NCBI GenBank assembly: GCA_039818825.1
Contig: JBCBTD010000021.1
Span: 1-60,405, forward strand
Source: JBCBTD01 sp039818825
GTDB taxonomy: Bacteria > Pseudomonadota > Alphaproteobacteria > Geminicoccales > Geminicoccaceae
Direction of reading: 5' to 3'
DNA length: 60,405 bases
This document shows, piece after piece, positions 1 through 8,313 of this stretch. The notes under the pieces were generated by a model, which saw nothing but the letters and a program-made list of their open reading frames with translations, was not told where the DNA came from and searched no databases. A program made the translations under genes and the position numbers. Numbering within the stretch: the stretch's first letter is position 1; each line of letters begins with the position of its first letter.

Positions 1-104
1 GGAGCCAATACACCGGCTCGGTCGGCCCCGTCGGCGCCCGCGACGTGGGATCGAGAACGCCAGTCCGGCCGGACCAGGGCGCGCGCCCACGCCAGGGAGA
101 CGCG

Positions 105-446
105 TCAGCCGCCGAGGCGCTCGACCCGCGGCCGGCTGTCGCCATCGAACGTGACCCGGTAGCGGCCGCTCTCGCAGTCGAGCGTCCAGACCCGATCGTC
201 CGGACCGGACTCGGCGGGGTCGGCGCTGACGAACTGCGGCTTGGTACACGCATGGCCTTCGACGCGAACCGCAGCCGCGACCACGTCGAGTGGCGTCTCC
301 TGTGCACCAGCACTGGCGGGCAGGAGGAGGAACGCCGCCGGCAGCAGGAACGTCGCGACCCGCCACCCCGACGTCGTCGAGGGCGCACGACGCGTGAGCG
401 ACCCCGTTCGTAGCCCGGCTGCCCGGGCGCTGATGGCGGTGTTCAT
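105..446 (-). CDS. small secreted protein of unknown function
   Basis: The product is 113 residues. The N-terminal region is basic (ARAAGLRTG...RRAPS) and is followed by a hydrophobic stretch at about residues 30-45 (FLLPAAFLLLP) ending in ASAGAQE, a good signal-peptidase I site. The mature part has two cysteines (HACTKP and LDCESG), which could form one disulfide. No family was recognised. The ATG overlaps the TGA of the upstream DUF1269 gene in an ATGA arrangement, so the two are probably translationally coupled. That argues for this start over a longer reading of the same frame. Function unknown; a periplasmic or secreted location is inferred from the signal peptide. Confidence 0.6.
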   Translation of the reverse strand: MNTAISARAAGLRTGSLTRRAPSTTSGWRVATFLLPAAFLLLPASAGAQETPLDVVAAAVRVEGHACTKPQFVSADPAESGPDDRVWTLDCESGRYRVTFDGDSRPRVERLGG

Positions 447-937
447 GACGCTTGATCGAAGATCTTGCGGAGCTCCGCCTCGGTGTCCTTGCTCAAGGAC
501 GTCTGAACGACCGTGCCGGAATGACTGAAGTCGGCCAGCCGCTCGAGCACCTTGTCGGTGGTGACCTTGCGCACCAGCACGAAGACGGCGGCAGCACCCG
601 GCGCCAAGGCCTCGCCAAGCTTGCGCATGAAGTCGTCGTTCACCCCGATGTCGGTCAACCGCCCCGAGAGCGCCCCGGCCGCAGCGCCCGCCACGGCACC
701 AAGCAGCGGATGCATGAACAACAAACCGATCAGCAAGCCCCAAAAGCTGCCGCCGGCGGCGCCCATGGCCGTCAGATTCATTGCTTGATGCAGCTTGACC
801 TTGCCATCGTCTTCGTGCGTCACGACGACGACGTCCTCCATCTCCATCAAGTACTCTTTTTGCAGCTCGACCAGGCGCCCGCGCAGCTCGAACGCACGGG
901 CCGGGTCCTTGAAGGCGATCACGACCAGATTCGACAT
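443..937 (-). CDS. DUF1269 domain-containing membrane protein
   Basis: The product is 164 residues and begins MSNLVVIAFKDPARAFELR, the typical opening of DUF1269 proteins. The middle has a glycine/alanine-rich hydrophobic hairpin (GAAGGSFWGLLIGLLF, GAVAGAAAGALSGRL, about residues 60-97). It is followed by a soluble part with GAAAVFVLVRK, also typical of the family. The start is set by GGGAGAGA just upstream of the ATG; longer N-terminal readings lack support. The molecular role of DUF1269 is not established; members are often found among stress and membrane genes. It overlaps the downstream secreted-protein gene by 4 bases. Confidence 0.85.
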   Translation of the reverse strand: MSNLVVIAFKDPARAFELRGRLVELQKEYLMEMEDVVVVTHEDDGKVKLHQAMNLTAMGAAGGSFWGLLIGLLFMHPLLGAVAGAAAGALSGRLTDIGVNDDFMRKLGEALAPGAAAVFVLVRKVTTDKVLERLADFSHSGTVVQTSLSKDTEAELRKIFDQAS

Positions 938-1226
938 CACATTCTCTCCCGTTGTCAGCGGATCGAAGGGCGTCCTACCCTGGCGACCGCCGGTCGGCCA
1001 CCGTCTTCGCCGAGCCATCGTCGTCTTGCGTCGTGGGCATACACCTTGGGCGCGGCGTTGTCGTCCTCACGACCGAAGCCCGCATCGCGACGAACGCACG
1101 TCCAGCCGCTGACGCCCGCGGCGTGGCATCGTCGATCGGCGCATGGCCGACGTAGGCGGTTGCTCTCGGGCCGCCCCGGTGGCAAGCGCAGCCGGGTTCG
1201 TCATCGCCGCGAAGGAACGCCGGTCC

Positions 1227-2165
1227 ATGCAAACCGAGAAGGGCGCGCTCCGCTTGTCCGCGACGGCGGCGCTCCTGGTCGGCACGATCGCCATCGGGTT
1301 CTCGTTCGCGACCGACTCACAGGCGATCCTGCTCGACGGCCTGTTCAACGTCACCTACTTCCTGACCGCGCTGCTGACCTTGAAGGTCGCCGAGCTCGTG
1401 GCCAAGCCCGACGACGAAGAGTATCCCTTCGGCTACGCCTATTTCGAACCGCTGATCAACGGCGTGAAGGGCGTCCTCCTGCTCGGCATTTCGATGCTGG
1501 CCCTGCTCGATTCCGTCGACGCGCTGTTCGAAGGCGGGCGGATGATCGTCGTCGGCCCGGCCATAGGCTACGGCGTGTTCGCGACCGCCGTTTGCACCAC
1601 TGCGGCGGTGCTGCTGCATCGCGCACATCGCAAGACCGGCAGTCCGCTGGTCGGCGCCGACGCCGCCAACTGGATGGTCAACGGCGCCATCTCCGGCGCC
1701 GTCCTTCTGACGTTCGCCACGATCCCGCTGGTCGAGGCGGCGGGTTGGAGCGCCGTCACCCCCTACGTCGACCCGCTCGCCGTCACCATCGTCGTGCTCA
1801 TATCGCTCGGCGTCCCGATCCGCATCGCCTGGGACGCACTCAAGGCGATGCTCAACCGGGCACCGCCAGCGACGTTCAGGACGCCGGTGGTCGTTACGAT
1901 CGAGGCAGCATTGGCGGACCTTCCCGCCGAGCGGGTGTTCGTGCGGATGCTGCGGCCCGGGCGAACCTTGTACGTCGTCGTGCACGTCGTGCTCCCGGAG
2001 ACTTGGACCGTCGGCGGCCTGACCACATTGGACACGGTCCGGGCCCGGGTCGATGCCGCAGTCCAGGAGCGCCACGGCCCCGCGGTGGTCGACGTCGTGT
2101 TCACGGCAGACGCACGATGGGCAGCGCCCGCGGCACCCGGCATGGCGGCTCGACGCGACGACTGA
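1227..2165 (+). CDS. CDF-like cation transporter with altered metal-site residues
   Basis: The product is 312 residues, with about six predicted membrane segments in the first 210 residues and a C-terminal cytoplasmic domain. The family signature is visible: DGLFN in TM2, the loop YPFGYAYFEPL (compare the CDF motif HPYGHGRFEPL) and ADAANWMVNG in TM5. In well-studied CDF zinc exporters the transport site is D-x3-D in TM2 and H-x3-D in TM5. Here these read D37-x3-N41 and N148-x3-N152, so three of four ligands are neutral. The fold assignment is good, but substrate and activity are uncertain. GAAGGA lies upstream of the chosen ATG; an in-frame upstream ATG at 1143 is less likely. Confidence 0.8.
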   Translation: MQTEKGALRLSATAALLVGTIAIGFSFATDSQAILLDGLFNVTYFLTALLTLKVAELVAKPDDEEYPFGYAYFEPLINGVKGVLLLGISMLALLDSVDALFEGGRMIVVGPAIGYGVFATAVCTTAAVLLHRAHRKTGSPLVGADAANWMVNGAISGAVLLTFATIPLVEAAGWSAVTPYVDPLAVTIVVLISLGVPIRIAWDALKAMLNRAPPATFRTPVVVTIEAALADLPAERVFVRMLRPGRTLYVVVHVVLPETWTVGGLTTLDTVRARVDAAVQERHGPAVVDVVFTADARWAAPAAPGMAARRDD

Positions 2166-2324
2166 ACGCCTCGGTCGTCACGGGTGGGTGATCGATCGAT
2201 CGACGTCGAGGCTTCCCCAACACCGCCGTCGTTGCTACGCCTCGACGACAACGGTGAACGGCGCGTTCATGACGACGAGGTCGTCGATAGACAGCGGCGT
2301 CGCGGCGATCAGGGGGGAAGATCG

Positions 2325-3344
2325 ATGAAGACGTTTCGCAGGACAGCCCTTGCCGGGCTGGCGGTGGTCGCGGCGGCGTCGCCGGTCGCTGCGCAAGAAT
2401 TCACGCTGCGCATCCAAACGCACCACAGCGCCGAATCGCTGCCGGGCCGGATCTTCGCGCAGTGGATCGACGACGTGCAGACGATGTCGGGCGGTCGCCT
2501 GCAGATCGAGGGCTTCTGGTCCTCGGCGGTGGTCAAATCGGTCGAGACGTTCGATGCCGCGGCGACCGGCATTCTCGACTGCGACGCCACCGGCGCGGCC
2601 TATCAGACCGGCAAGAACCCCGCCTTCCAGTTCCTCGGCGACGTGATGGGCGGCTACGAGACGCCCTATCAGATGATCGCTTGGCTGAACCTCGGCGGCG
2701 GCCGCGAGCTGGCGGACGAACTCTACCACGACTACGGGATGCACCTCGTCGGTTACTGGCTACAGGGCCAAGAAGCTCTGAGCTCGACGGCACCACTGGC
2801 CGGCCCCGCCGACCTCCAGGATTGGAAGTTCCGCTCGCCGCCAGGGCTAGAGACCGAGATCTTCGCGGCCCTTGGTGCGTCGCCGATCGTGATGGACTTC
2901 ACGGAAATCTTCACCGCCCTGGAGACCGGGATCATCGACGGGGCCGACGCGACGGCGCTGAACACCAACGTCTCGCTCGGGCTCTACGACATCGCCGACC
3001 ACGCGACCTATCCTGGCTTCCACTCGATGCCGGCAGACCACATCGCCTGCAACCTGGAGGTCTGGAACGCGCTGCCGGAGGACATTCAGCGGATCATGAC
3101 CGTGGCGCTGGAGAAGGCGGCGTTGCAGACCGCGGTCACGGCCGAGGTGCTCGACAAGACGGCCGCCGTCGAACTCGCCGCCGAAGGCGTCACCATCCAC
3201 GACTGGTCGAGCGAAGATCGCCGCGCCTTCCGCGAGTTCGCGATCGAGAACTGGCAGCGCTGGGGTGAGAAGAACGACATCACCCGCCGCTCCGTGGATA
3301 GCCACATCGCCTTCATGCAGCAGTTGGGTCTGATCGAAGGCTGA
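2325..3344 (+). CDS. TRAP transporter substrate-binding protein (DctP family)
   Basis: The product is 339 residues. The signal peptide is MKTFRRTALAGLAVVAAASPVAA, cut before QEF. The mature protein has DctP-family features, including the helix TEIFTALETGIIDGADAT that lines the ligand pocket and the late segment HIACNLEVWNALPEDIQ. It captures an organic acid in the periplasm and delivers it to the DctQ/DctM permease encoded immediately downstream. GGGGGGAAG four bases before the ATG fixes the start. A hairpin follows the stop codon. The ligand cannot be read from sequence; a sugar acid is likely from the neighbourhood. Confidence 0.92.
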   Translation: MKTFRRTALAGLAVVAAASPVAAQEFTLRIQTHHSAESLPGRIFAQWIDDVQTMSGGRLQIEGFWSSAVVKSVETFDAAATGILDCDATGAAYQTGKNPAFQFLGDVMGGYETPYQMIAWLNLGGGRELADELYHDYGMHLVGYWLQGQEALSSTAPLAGPADLQDWKFRSPPGLETEIFAALGASPIVMDFTEIFTALETGIIDGADATALNTNVSLGLYDIADHATYPGFHSMPADHIACNLEVWNALPEDIQRIMTVALEKAALQTAVTAEVLDKTAAVELAAEGVTIHDWSSEDRRAFREFAIENWQRWGEKNDITRRSVDSHIAFMQQLGLIEG

Positions 3345-3356
3345 ACGGAACCAGCT

Positions 3357-3380
3357 CGGACAGGGTCCACGCCCCGTCCG
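3357..3380 (+). promoter_or_regulatory. intercistronic hairpin after TRAP binding-protein gene
   Basis: An imperfect inverted repeat: CGGAC pairs with GTCCG, then one A/C mismatch, then GGG pairs with CCC around the loop TCCACG. It begins 13 bases after the dctP stop codon, before dctQ. There is no T-run, so it looks like an mRNA-stabilising or processing hairpin rather than a terminator. Confidence 0.5.
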
Positions 3381-3415
3381 GGCCAGTTTGCCAGCAGGCG
3401 CCTGCGAGCCCCTCG

Positions 3416-3937
3416 ATGCACGTCCCTCCTGCCACCTGGTACGACCGTCTGAGCTTGGCCATCAGCCGCGTGGCCATGCTGTTGATCGTCGTCATCGTCG
3501 CCGTGATGTTCTTCGAAGTGTTGATGCGTTACGCGTTCGCACGGCCGACCTACTGGGCGAACGAGCTGTCCTTGTGGCTGGCGGGCATGGTCTATCTGTT
3601 CGCCGGGCTCTACGCGATGCAGCAGCGTCGCCACATCCGCATCACCGCTCTCTACGACCACGTGCCGCGCAACGTGCAGCGCGTGTTCGACCTGATCGCC
3701 GTGCTCTGTATCGTCGGCTTCACGGTTGGCCTCGTCGCTGGCGGGTGGCAATCCGCCGAGGGTTCGCTGATGCGCTGGGAGCGCTTCGGCACCGCCTGGA
3801 ATCCGCCGATACCGGCGACGATGAAGCCTCTGGTGCTGCTGGTGACCACACTCATCTGCCTGCAGGCGATCAGCAACTTCCTGGTCGACTTCGCGAAGCC
3901 CAAAGCACCGAAGCCGCTGCGGCCGGAAGCGGACTGA
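3416..3937 (+). CDS. TRAP transporter small permease (DctQ family)
   Basis: The product is 173 residues with four predicted membrane helices. DctQ hallmarks are present: the segment FFEVLMRYAFARPTYWANELS in helix 2 and the RRHIRI motif that follows. It partners DctM to form the sodium-driven importer served by the binding protein upstream. The ribosome-binding site is weak, consistent with lower translation than the binding protein. The gene ends 6 bases before the GTG of dctM. Confidence 0.9.
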   Translation: MHVPPATWYDRLSLAISRVAMLLIVVIVAVMFFEVLMRYAFARPTYWANELSLWLAGMVYLFAGLYAMQQRRHIRITALYDHVPRNVQRVFDLIAVLCIVGFTVGLVAGGWQSAEGSLMRWERFGTAWNPPIPATMKPLVLLVTTLICLQAISNFLVDFAKPKAPKPLRPEAD

Positions 3938-3943
3938 GGGCGC

Positions 3944-5251
3944 GTGGACCTCGATCCCGGCACCCTGTCGGCGCTGCTGCTCGTCGGCATCCTGGTCCTT
4001 TTGGCGGTCGGCGTGCCGCTCGGCTTCGCCACCGCGTTTCTTGGCATGCTGATCGCATTCGACCAGTTCGGCATCCGTGGCGTCGGGCTGGTCATGCAAC
4101 GGATGTACGGGCTGACGACCGAGTACGTCATCATCTCGGTGCCGCTGTTCATCTTCATGGCGTCGCTGCTGGAACGTTCCGGCATCGCGCGCGACATGTA
4201 CAACGCGCTCAACGTCTGGCTGAGCCGCACCCGGGGCGGCATCGCCGTCGTCACCGCCGTGATGGCCGTCATCATGGCAGCGATGTCGGGCATCATCGGC
4301 GGCGAGATCGTGTTGCTCGGCCTGATTGCGTTGCCGCAGATGCTGCGTCTCGGCTACGACCGCAACCTCGCCATCGGCACGGTGTGCGCCGGCGGCTCGC
4401 TCGGTACGATGATCCCGCCGTCGATCGTCCTGATCGTCTACGGCTTGATCACCGAGACCTCGATCAACGCGCTCTTCGCCGCCGCGGTGATCCCCGGCCT
4501 GATGCTCGGCGGGCTCTACATCGTCTACATCATCGTGCGCACGCGCCTGCAGCCGGAGCTGGCGCCGATCGACGAGAGCGGCGCGTTGGATCCCGGCTTC
4601 CGGGAGAAACTTTGGGCGTCGCGCGGACTGGTGCCACCGGTCCTCTTGGTGTTCGTCGTCCTCGGCTCGATCTACGGCGGTGTGACCGGCATTACCGAGG
4701 CGGCCGCCATGGGCTGTGTCGGCACGTTCCTGCTGACGGCGGCTCGAGGCGAGCTGAACCTCACCATGTTGGGCGAGGCCCTCGAGCAAACGTTCCGCTC
4801 CTGCGGTGCCATCCTCTGGGTCACCTTCGGCGCGACGATCCTCGCCGGCTCGTACACGCTGGCCGGCGGCCCGACCTACGTCGCCAACTCGATCCTCGGC
4901 GCCGAGTTCGACCCGATCGGCGTCATCTTGATGATGATGCTGGTTTTCATCCTGCTCGGCATGTTCATGGACTGGGTGGGCATCGTGCTCCTGGCGATGC
5001 CCGTGTTCCTCCCGATCGTCACCCAGCTGGGCTACGATCCGATTTGGTTCGGCATTCTCTTCTGCATCAACATGCAGGTCAGCTTCCTGTCACCGCCGTT
5101 CGGTCCAGCCGCCTTCTATCTGAAGTCGGTGTGCCCGCCGGACATATCGTTGTTCGACATCTACAGGAGTTTTTGGCCGTTCATCTTGATGCAGCTGGTG
5201 GTGCTGGCGACGGTGCTGTTCTTTCCGCAGATCGCATTGGTCCTGGTCTGA
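3944..5251 (+). CDS. TRAP transporter large permease (DctM family)
   Basis: The product is 435 residues with about 12 hydrophobic segments. Family motifs include GVPLGFATAFLGM near the N-terminus, GGSLGTMIPPSIVLIVYG in the middle and FGPAAFYLKSVCPPDIS near the C-terminus, the last typical of the sialate/C4-dicarboxylate-type large permease. It is the transport subunit of the TRAP system. Translation starts at GTG, preceded by GAGGG. The gene ends 17 bases from the convergent DUF3179 gene, and no clear terminator separates them. Confidence 0.93.
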   Translation: MDLDPGTLSALLLVGILVLLAVGVPLGFATAFLGMLIAFDQFGIRGVGLVMQRMYGLTTEYVIISVPLFIFMASLLERSGIARDMYNALNVWLSRTRGGIAVVTAVMAVIMAAMSGIIGGEIVLLGLIALPQMLRLGYDRNLAIGTVCAGGSLGTMIPPSIVLIVYGLITETSINALFAAAVIPGLMLGGLYIVYIIVRTRLQPELAPIDESGALDPGFREKLWASRGLVPPVLLVFVVLGSIYGGVTGITEAAAMGCVGTFLLTAARGELNLTMLGEALEQTFRSCGAILWVTFGATILAGSYTLAGGPTYVANSILGAEFDPIGVILMMMLVFILLGMFMDWVGIVLLAMPVFLPIVTQLGYDPIWFGILFCINMQVSFLSPPFGPAAFYLKSVCPPDISLFDIYRSFWPFILMQLVVLATVLFFPQIALVLV

Positions 5252-5268
5252 ACGTGGCGCCGGACGGC

Positions 5269-6294
5269 TCAGTCGACGTGGCGAATGGGTTGGTCGGGGT
5301 TGAACGCCCGATAGGCGAACGCAAACGGCACGTCGTAGACCGCATCGACCAGCTGGCCGTCACCGTCGCGTCGTCGGACGACGACGTTGCCGACGTCGCG
5401 ACCGTCGCCGATGCGCGCCGTGTCCAGTGCCGAGTTCTGCCCGGGCGTCCAGCTGAGCACCCAAGGCCCGTGCTCGATCCGTCCCTCCTGCCGCAACAGC
5501 TCCAAGCTCCACGCACGATCGGCGCCGGCAACGGCGACCACACGCATCAACGGCACGCCCGGACCATCGTAGCGGCCGTCGTAGAGAAACGGGCGCGGGG
5601 CGCTGTCATAGCCCGCATAGGGGTTTCGCCCGTAGTCGCGCGCGGCACCCGCCGAAGGCACCAGCACCTGCCCGGTCGGGTGGCGGTCCCGAAACCGCTC
5701 GAACGATTCCAGGCGCGCCGGCAACCGCTCCAGGGTCGCTCCGGTGCGGGCGCCGACGATCGCTCGCCCCTCGAACTGTTGCCACCAGCTTTCCGTGGCG
5801 CGGTCGTACATGACGAGATCGGAGGCTCGCAGCTTTCCGGTCGTGCCGAAGGTCGTCGCGGCGCCCGCCACGGTACGGTCGAACACCACCCCGCTGTTAC
5901 AGAGCGGGCAGAACGTGACCGCGACGGGCCGGCCGCCCACGGTGTCGTTGACGATCTCGTGCCAGATCAAGACCCGCAGCGGATAGGCGCGCGCGTCGCC
6001 GTCGATCACCACGGTCATCACCGGTTCGGTCGCCGGCAGCTCGTCGACCAGGCTCGCCGCCGGTCGAAAGCGCGGCTCGTCGATCGACGGGATGCCGTCT
6101 TTGGGCGGGCCGCCAGAGCGGATCTCGTGTGGGGCCACGGCCAGCCTCGAGAAGTCGGTGCGTGGCCAAGCACGAACCCAGTCAGCGGGCACGTCGATCT
6201 TTGCTTCAGCCTGCGCTAGCGACGACACCTGAACCCAGGGCGCAGCGACCAGCAGCGCCAACGGCAAGGCAAAGACGGCACGACGTTCCACCAT
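5269..6294 (-). CDS. DUF3179 domain-containing secreted protein
   Basis: The product is 341 residues with an N-terminal signal peptide (MVERRAVFALPLALLVAAP...). Nearly the whole mature part is DUF3179. Diagnostic strings are FCPLCNSGVVFDR (a CxxC pair), FGTTGKLRASDLVMYDR and TESWWQQFEGRAIVG. Members are extracytoplasmic and of unknown biochemical function. The CxxC pair could bind metal or be redox-active (inference). GGAGG five bases before the ATG supports this start. The gene converges on the TRAP operon. Confidence 0.9.
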   Translation of the reverse strand: MVERRAVFALPLALLVAAPWVQVSSLAQAEAKIDVPADWVRAWPRTDFSRLAVAPHEIRSGGPPKDGIPSIDEPRFRPAASLVDELPATEPVMTVVIDGDARAYPLRVLIWHEIVNDTVGGRPVAVTFCPLCNSGVVFDRTVAGAATTFGTTGKLRASDLVMYDRATESWWQQFEGRAIVGARTGATLERLPARLESFERFRDRHPTGQVLVPSAGAARDYGRNPYAGYDSAPRPFLYDGRYDGPGVPLMRVVAVAGADRAWSLELLRQEGRIEHGPWVLSWTPGQNSALDTARIGDGRDVGNVVVRRRDGDGQLVDAVYDVPFAFAYRAFNPDQPIRHVD

Positions 6295-6848
6295 GGCGGC
6301 CTCCGGTCCCAGAGTGGATGCACCGAACTCTTGCCTAGCCTTCGGCATCGCCGACGCAGCGTCACATCGCCGTGACGCCGCGCGCAGTAGCGTCGCATCG
6401 GGGCGCCACGAGTCGAGCCGCCTGGGTCGGCATCGGCACGTGCAGACCACGATCAGCCCCGCTCGGGATCGGGGGTTCCTCAACGGGCGGAAGGCTGCCC
6501 AAGCCACGACCCGGCGGGACGGCACCTTCGCCCTCGACGTCGAGTCGTCCGACTGACGCTCCGATCACTACCGTCGGCACAGGCTCCGACGTCACCGCCG
6601 CGGTGATCAGCGCGGCCAGCGGCGCCAACCACTGAGCGCGTGCCAGCGGCACAGCTTCAGTGGACCAGCATGCGCACCGGCGAGCCTCGACCGGAGACGC
6701 CTCCGCAACTCGATCGGGACCGGGACAACCGGGCCTCCCGCGTCATCGCGGGCCGGTCCGGCATCCAGCACGCGCTGCCGCCACGCGCTTGCGCCCGCCC
6801 AACCCGGCTGGCAGAAGCCGCCGACCGGGTTGGGCGCCAAACCGGGGT
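6295..6848. other. intergenic region, no confident gene
   Basis: About 550 bases between the DUF3179 start and the SMP-30 stop. The minus strand has a GTG-initiated frame at 6652-6362 (96 codons) with a hydrophobic N-terminus (MPLARAQWLAPLAALITAAV). It lacks a clear ribosome-binding site and any recognised family, so it is not called as a gene. The promoter of the DUF3179 gene should lie near 6300-6400. No terminator or repeat was recognised. Confidence 0.4.
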
Positions 6849-7931
6849 TCAGGTCAGGTGCGCGCCTTGAGCGGCCGTGTAGAGCGTGTAAACGCTCTGA
6901 CTGCCGCAGATGAACAGCCTGTTCCGACGCGGACCGACGAAGCAGAGATTGGCGCAGCCCTCGGGCATCAAGATCTGGCCGAGGCGGGTGCCATCCGGGG
7001 CGTAGCAGTGGATGCCGTCGACGCCTTCGCCACCGAACGCCGTGGCCGCCCAGACATTGCCGTCGCGGTCGCATCGGATGCCGTCGTGGAAGCCCTGGTC
7101 CAGCTCGACGAAGACCCGACGATTGGCAAGCTGCCGGCCGTTGTCCTGGACGTCCCAAGCGATGATCCGTGCCTTCTCGCCTGGATGATGCGTCGGCGCC
7201 GTGTCCGCCACGTACAACGTCTGGTAGTCGTTGGAGAACGCAATGCCGTTGGGCTTGAAGATCTCGTCGGTGACGCGACTTAGCTGACCGGCGGCAGGAT
7301 CGAGGTGGTAGATGCTGGTCGGCAGCTCCAACTCGCGCACGCCACCCTCGTACCACCAGTGCTGGCCGTAGCCGGGATCGGTGAACAAGATGCCGTCGTC
7401 CTCAGGATGCACGACGACGTCGTTGGGCGCATTGAGCGGTTTGCCCTCGAAAGCCTCCGCAAGCACTTCGGCCGGCCCGTCACCCCAACCGTAACGCACC
7501 AGGCGCGACGTCGCATGCTCGCAGGAGAGCTGGCGGCCCCGCCAATCGAACGTGTTGCCGTTCGAGAAGTTGGACGGCCGCCGAAACTCGGTCACCTGAC
7601 CCGTCACCTCGTCCCAGCGAAGCTGTCGATCGTTGGGAATGTCGGAGAACACGACGTAGCGGCCCACCATGTTCCACGCCGGCCCCTCGGCCCACATGGT
7701 CCCTTGGAACTCGCGATAGAGTTGGGTGTTGCCGATAATGTACGCCTTGAAGCGATCGTCGTGGACGAGCCACACGTCGCCCGGATAGCGTGCCACGACG
7801 TGCGGCGGTCGGCCCGCGTCGATCGGATTGGCATCGGCGGTGCTGGGTAGAACGGCGGCAGCGGCCGCCACTGTGCCCAACTGGACGAAGCCGCGACGAC
7901 CGGTGGTCGCAGTGGTTGGATCGAGCGTCAT
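6849..7931 (-). CDS. SMP-30/gluconolactonase-family protein, Tat-exported
   Basis: The product is 360 residues. The N-terminus carries a twin-arginine-type signal (TTGRRGFVQLG, then AAAAAVLPSTADA), so export in folded form is likely. The body matches six-bladed SMP-30/LRE propellers: EGPAWNMVGRYVVFSDIPNDRQLRWD holds the metal-binding Glu of blade 1, and LNAPNDVVVHPEDDGILFTDPGYG and FKPNGIAFSNDYQTLYVADTA give the conserved Asn and Asp ligands. Such enzymes hydrolyse sugar lactones to aldonic acids with a divalent metal. Here that would feed periplasmic acids to the TRAP systems. GGGAGG precedes the ATG. Confidence 0.9.
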   Translation of the reverse strand: MTLDPTTATTGRRGFVQLGTVAAAAAVLPSTADANPIDAGRPPHVVARYPGDVWLVHDDRFKAYIIGNTQLYREFQGTMWAEGPAWNMVGRYVVFSDIPNDRQLRWDEVTGQVTEFRRPSNFSNGNTFDWRGRQLSCEHATSRLVRYGWGDGPAEVLAEAFEGKPLNAPNDVVVHPEDDGILFTDPGYGQHWWYEGGVRELELPTSIYHLDPAAGQLSRVTDEIFKPNGIAFSNDYQTLYVADTAPTHHPGEKARIIAWDVQDNGRQLANRRVFVELDQGFHDGIRCDRDGNVWAATAFGGEGVDGIHCYAPDGTRLGQILMPEGCANLCFVGPRRNRLFICGSQSVYTLYTAAQGAHLT

Positions 7932-8313
7932 TGGTGCCTCCCTTGGCTTTGCGCCTTTTCGGTGGCGGCGACGCTGCCGCCACACCGCGATCCTAAACCC
8001 AAAACCCTAGCGTTGAGACCCTTCAGTCAGCCGACCGGTCGTTCAGCGGCGACTTGATGACGTCGACCGACGCCAGCTCGATCACCGAGACCACCATCGT
8101 GCTCGCGTAGAACCTCGGGCCGGAGATCAAGGCCCGGAAGGCGAGCTTCTGGATCGGAGGCTGCGAGGAGGTCCTGGGTACTGTCTGCTATCGCCCGGAC
8201 CGTCGGAAGCGGTCGCGACCAGTCCGTCTTGGCCGCAGAAGATGCCGATCCGAAGCCGCTCAGAACGTCATCGGCGACCCGTGTCTGACCGGTCGGCCTC
8301 GGCTCGAGAGCAC
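7932..8313. other. intergenic region with possible gene remnant
   Basis: About 380 bases between the SMP-30 start and the kinase stop. Bases 8023-8190 on the minus strand read as a short open stretch ending in TGA at 8023 (see the separate pseudogene entry). Nothing else was recognised. Confidence 0.4.
8023..8187 (-). pseudogene. possible truncated C-terminal gene fragment
   Basis: The minus strand reads as an uninterrupted frame of about 55 codons, including TSSQPPIQKLAFRALISG and then FYASTMVVSVIELASVDVIK, ending LNDRSAD-stop. It has a balanced protein-like composition, unlike the arginine- and proline-rich shadow frames nearby. It is closed upstream by an in-frame TAG and has no start with a ribosome-binding site. 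It could be the tail of a decayed gene, but no family was recognised and chance is possible. Confidence 0.25.

Noticed and set aside
452..2191. 579-codon plus-strand frame over the DUF1269 and CDF region
   Set aside because: Arg-rich translation without domains; it overlaps two genes with clear families in other frames.
3086..4789. 567-codon minus-strand frame opposite dctQM
   Set aside because: His/Asp/Gln-rich antisense shadow of hydrophobic permease codons; no start signal or family.
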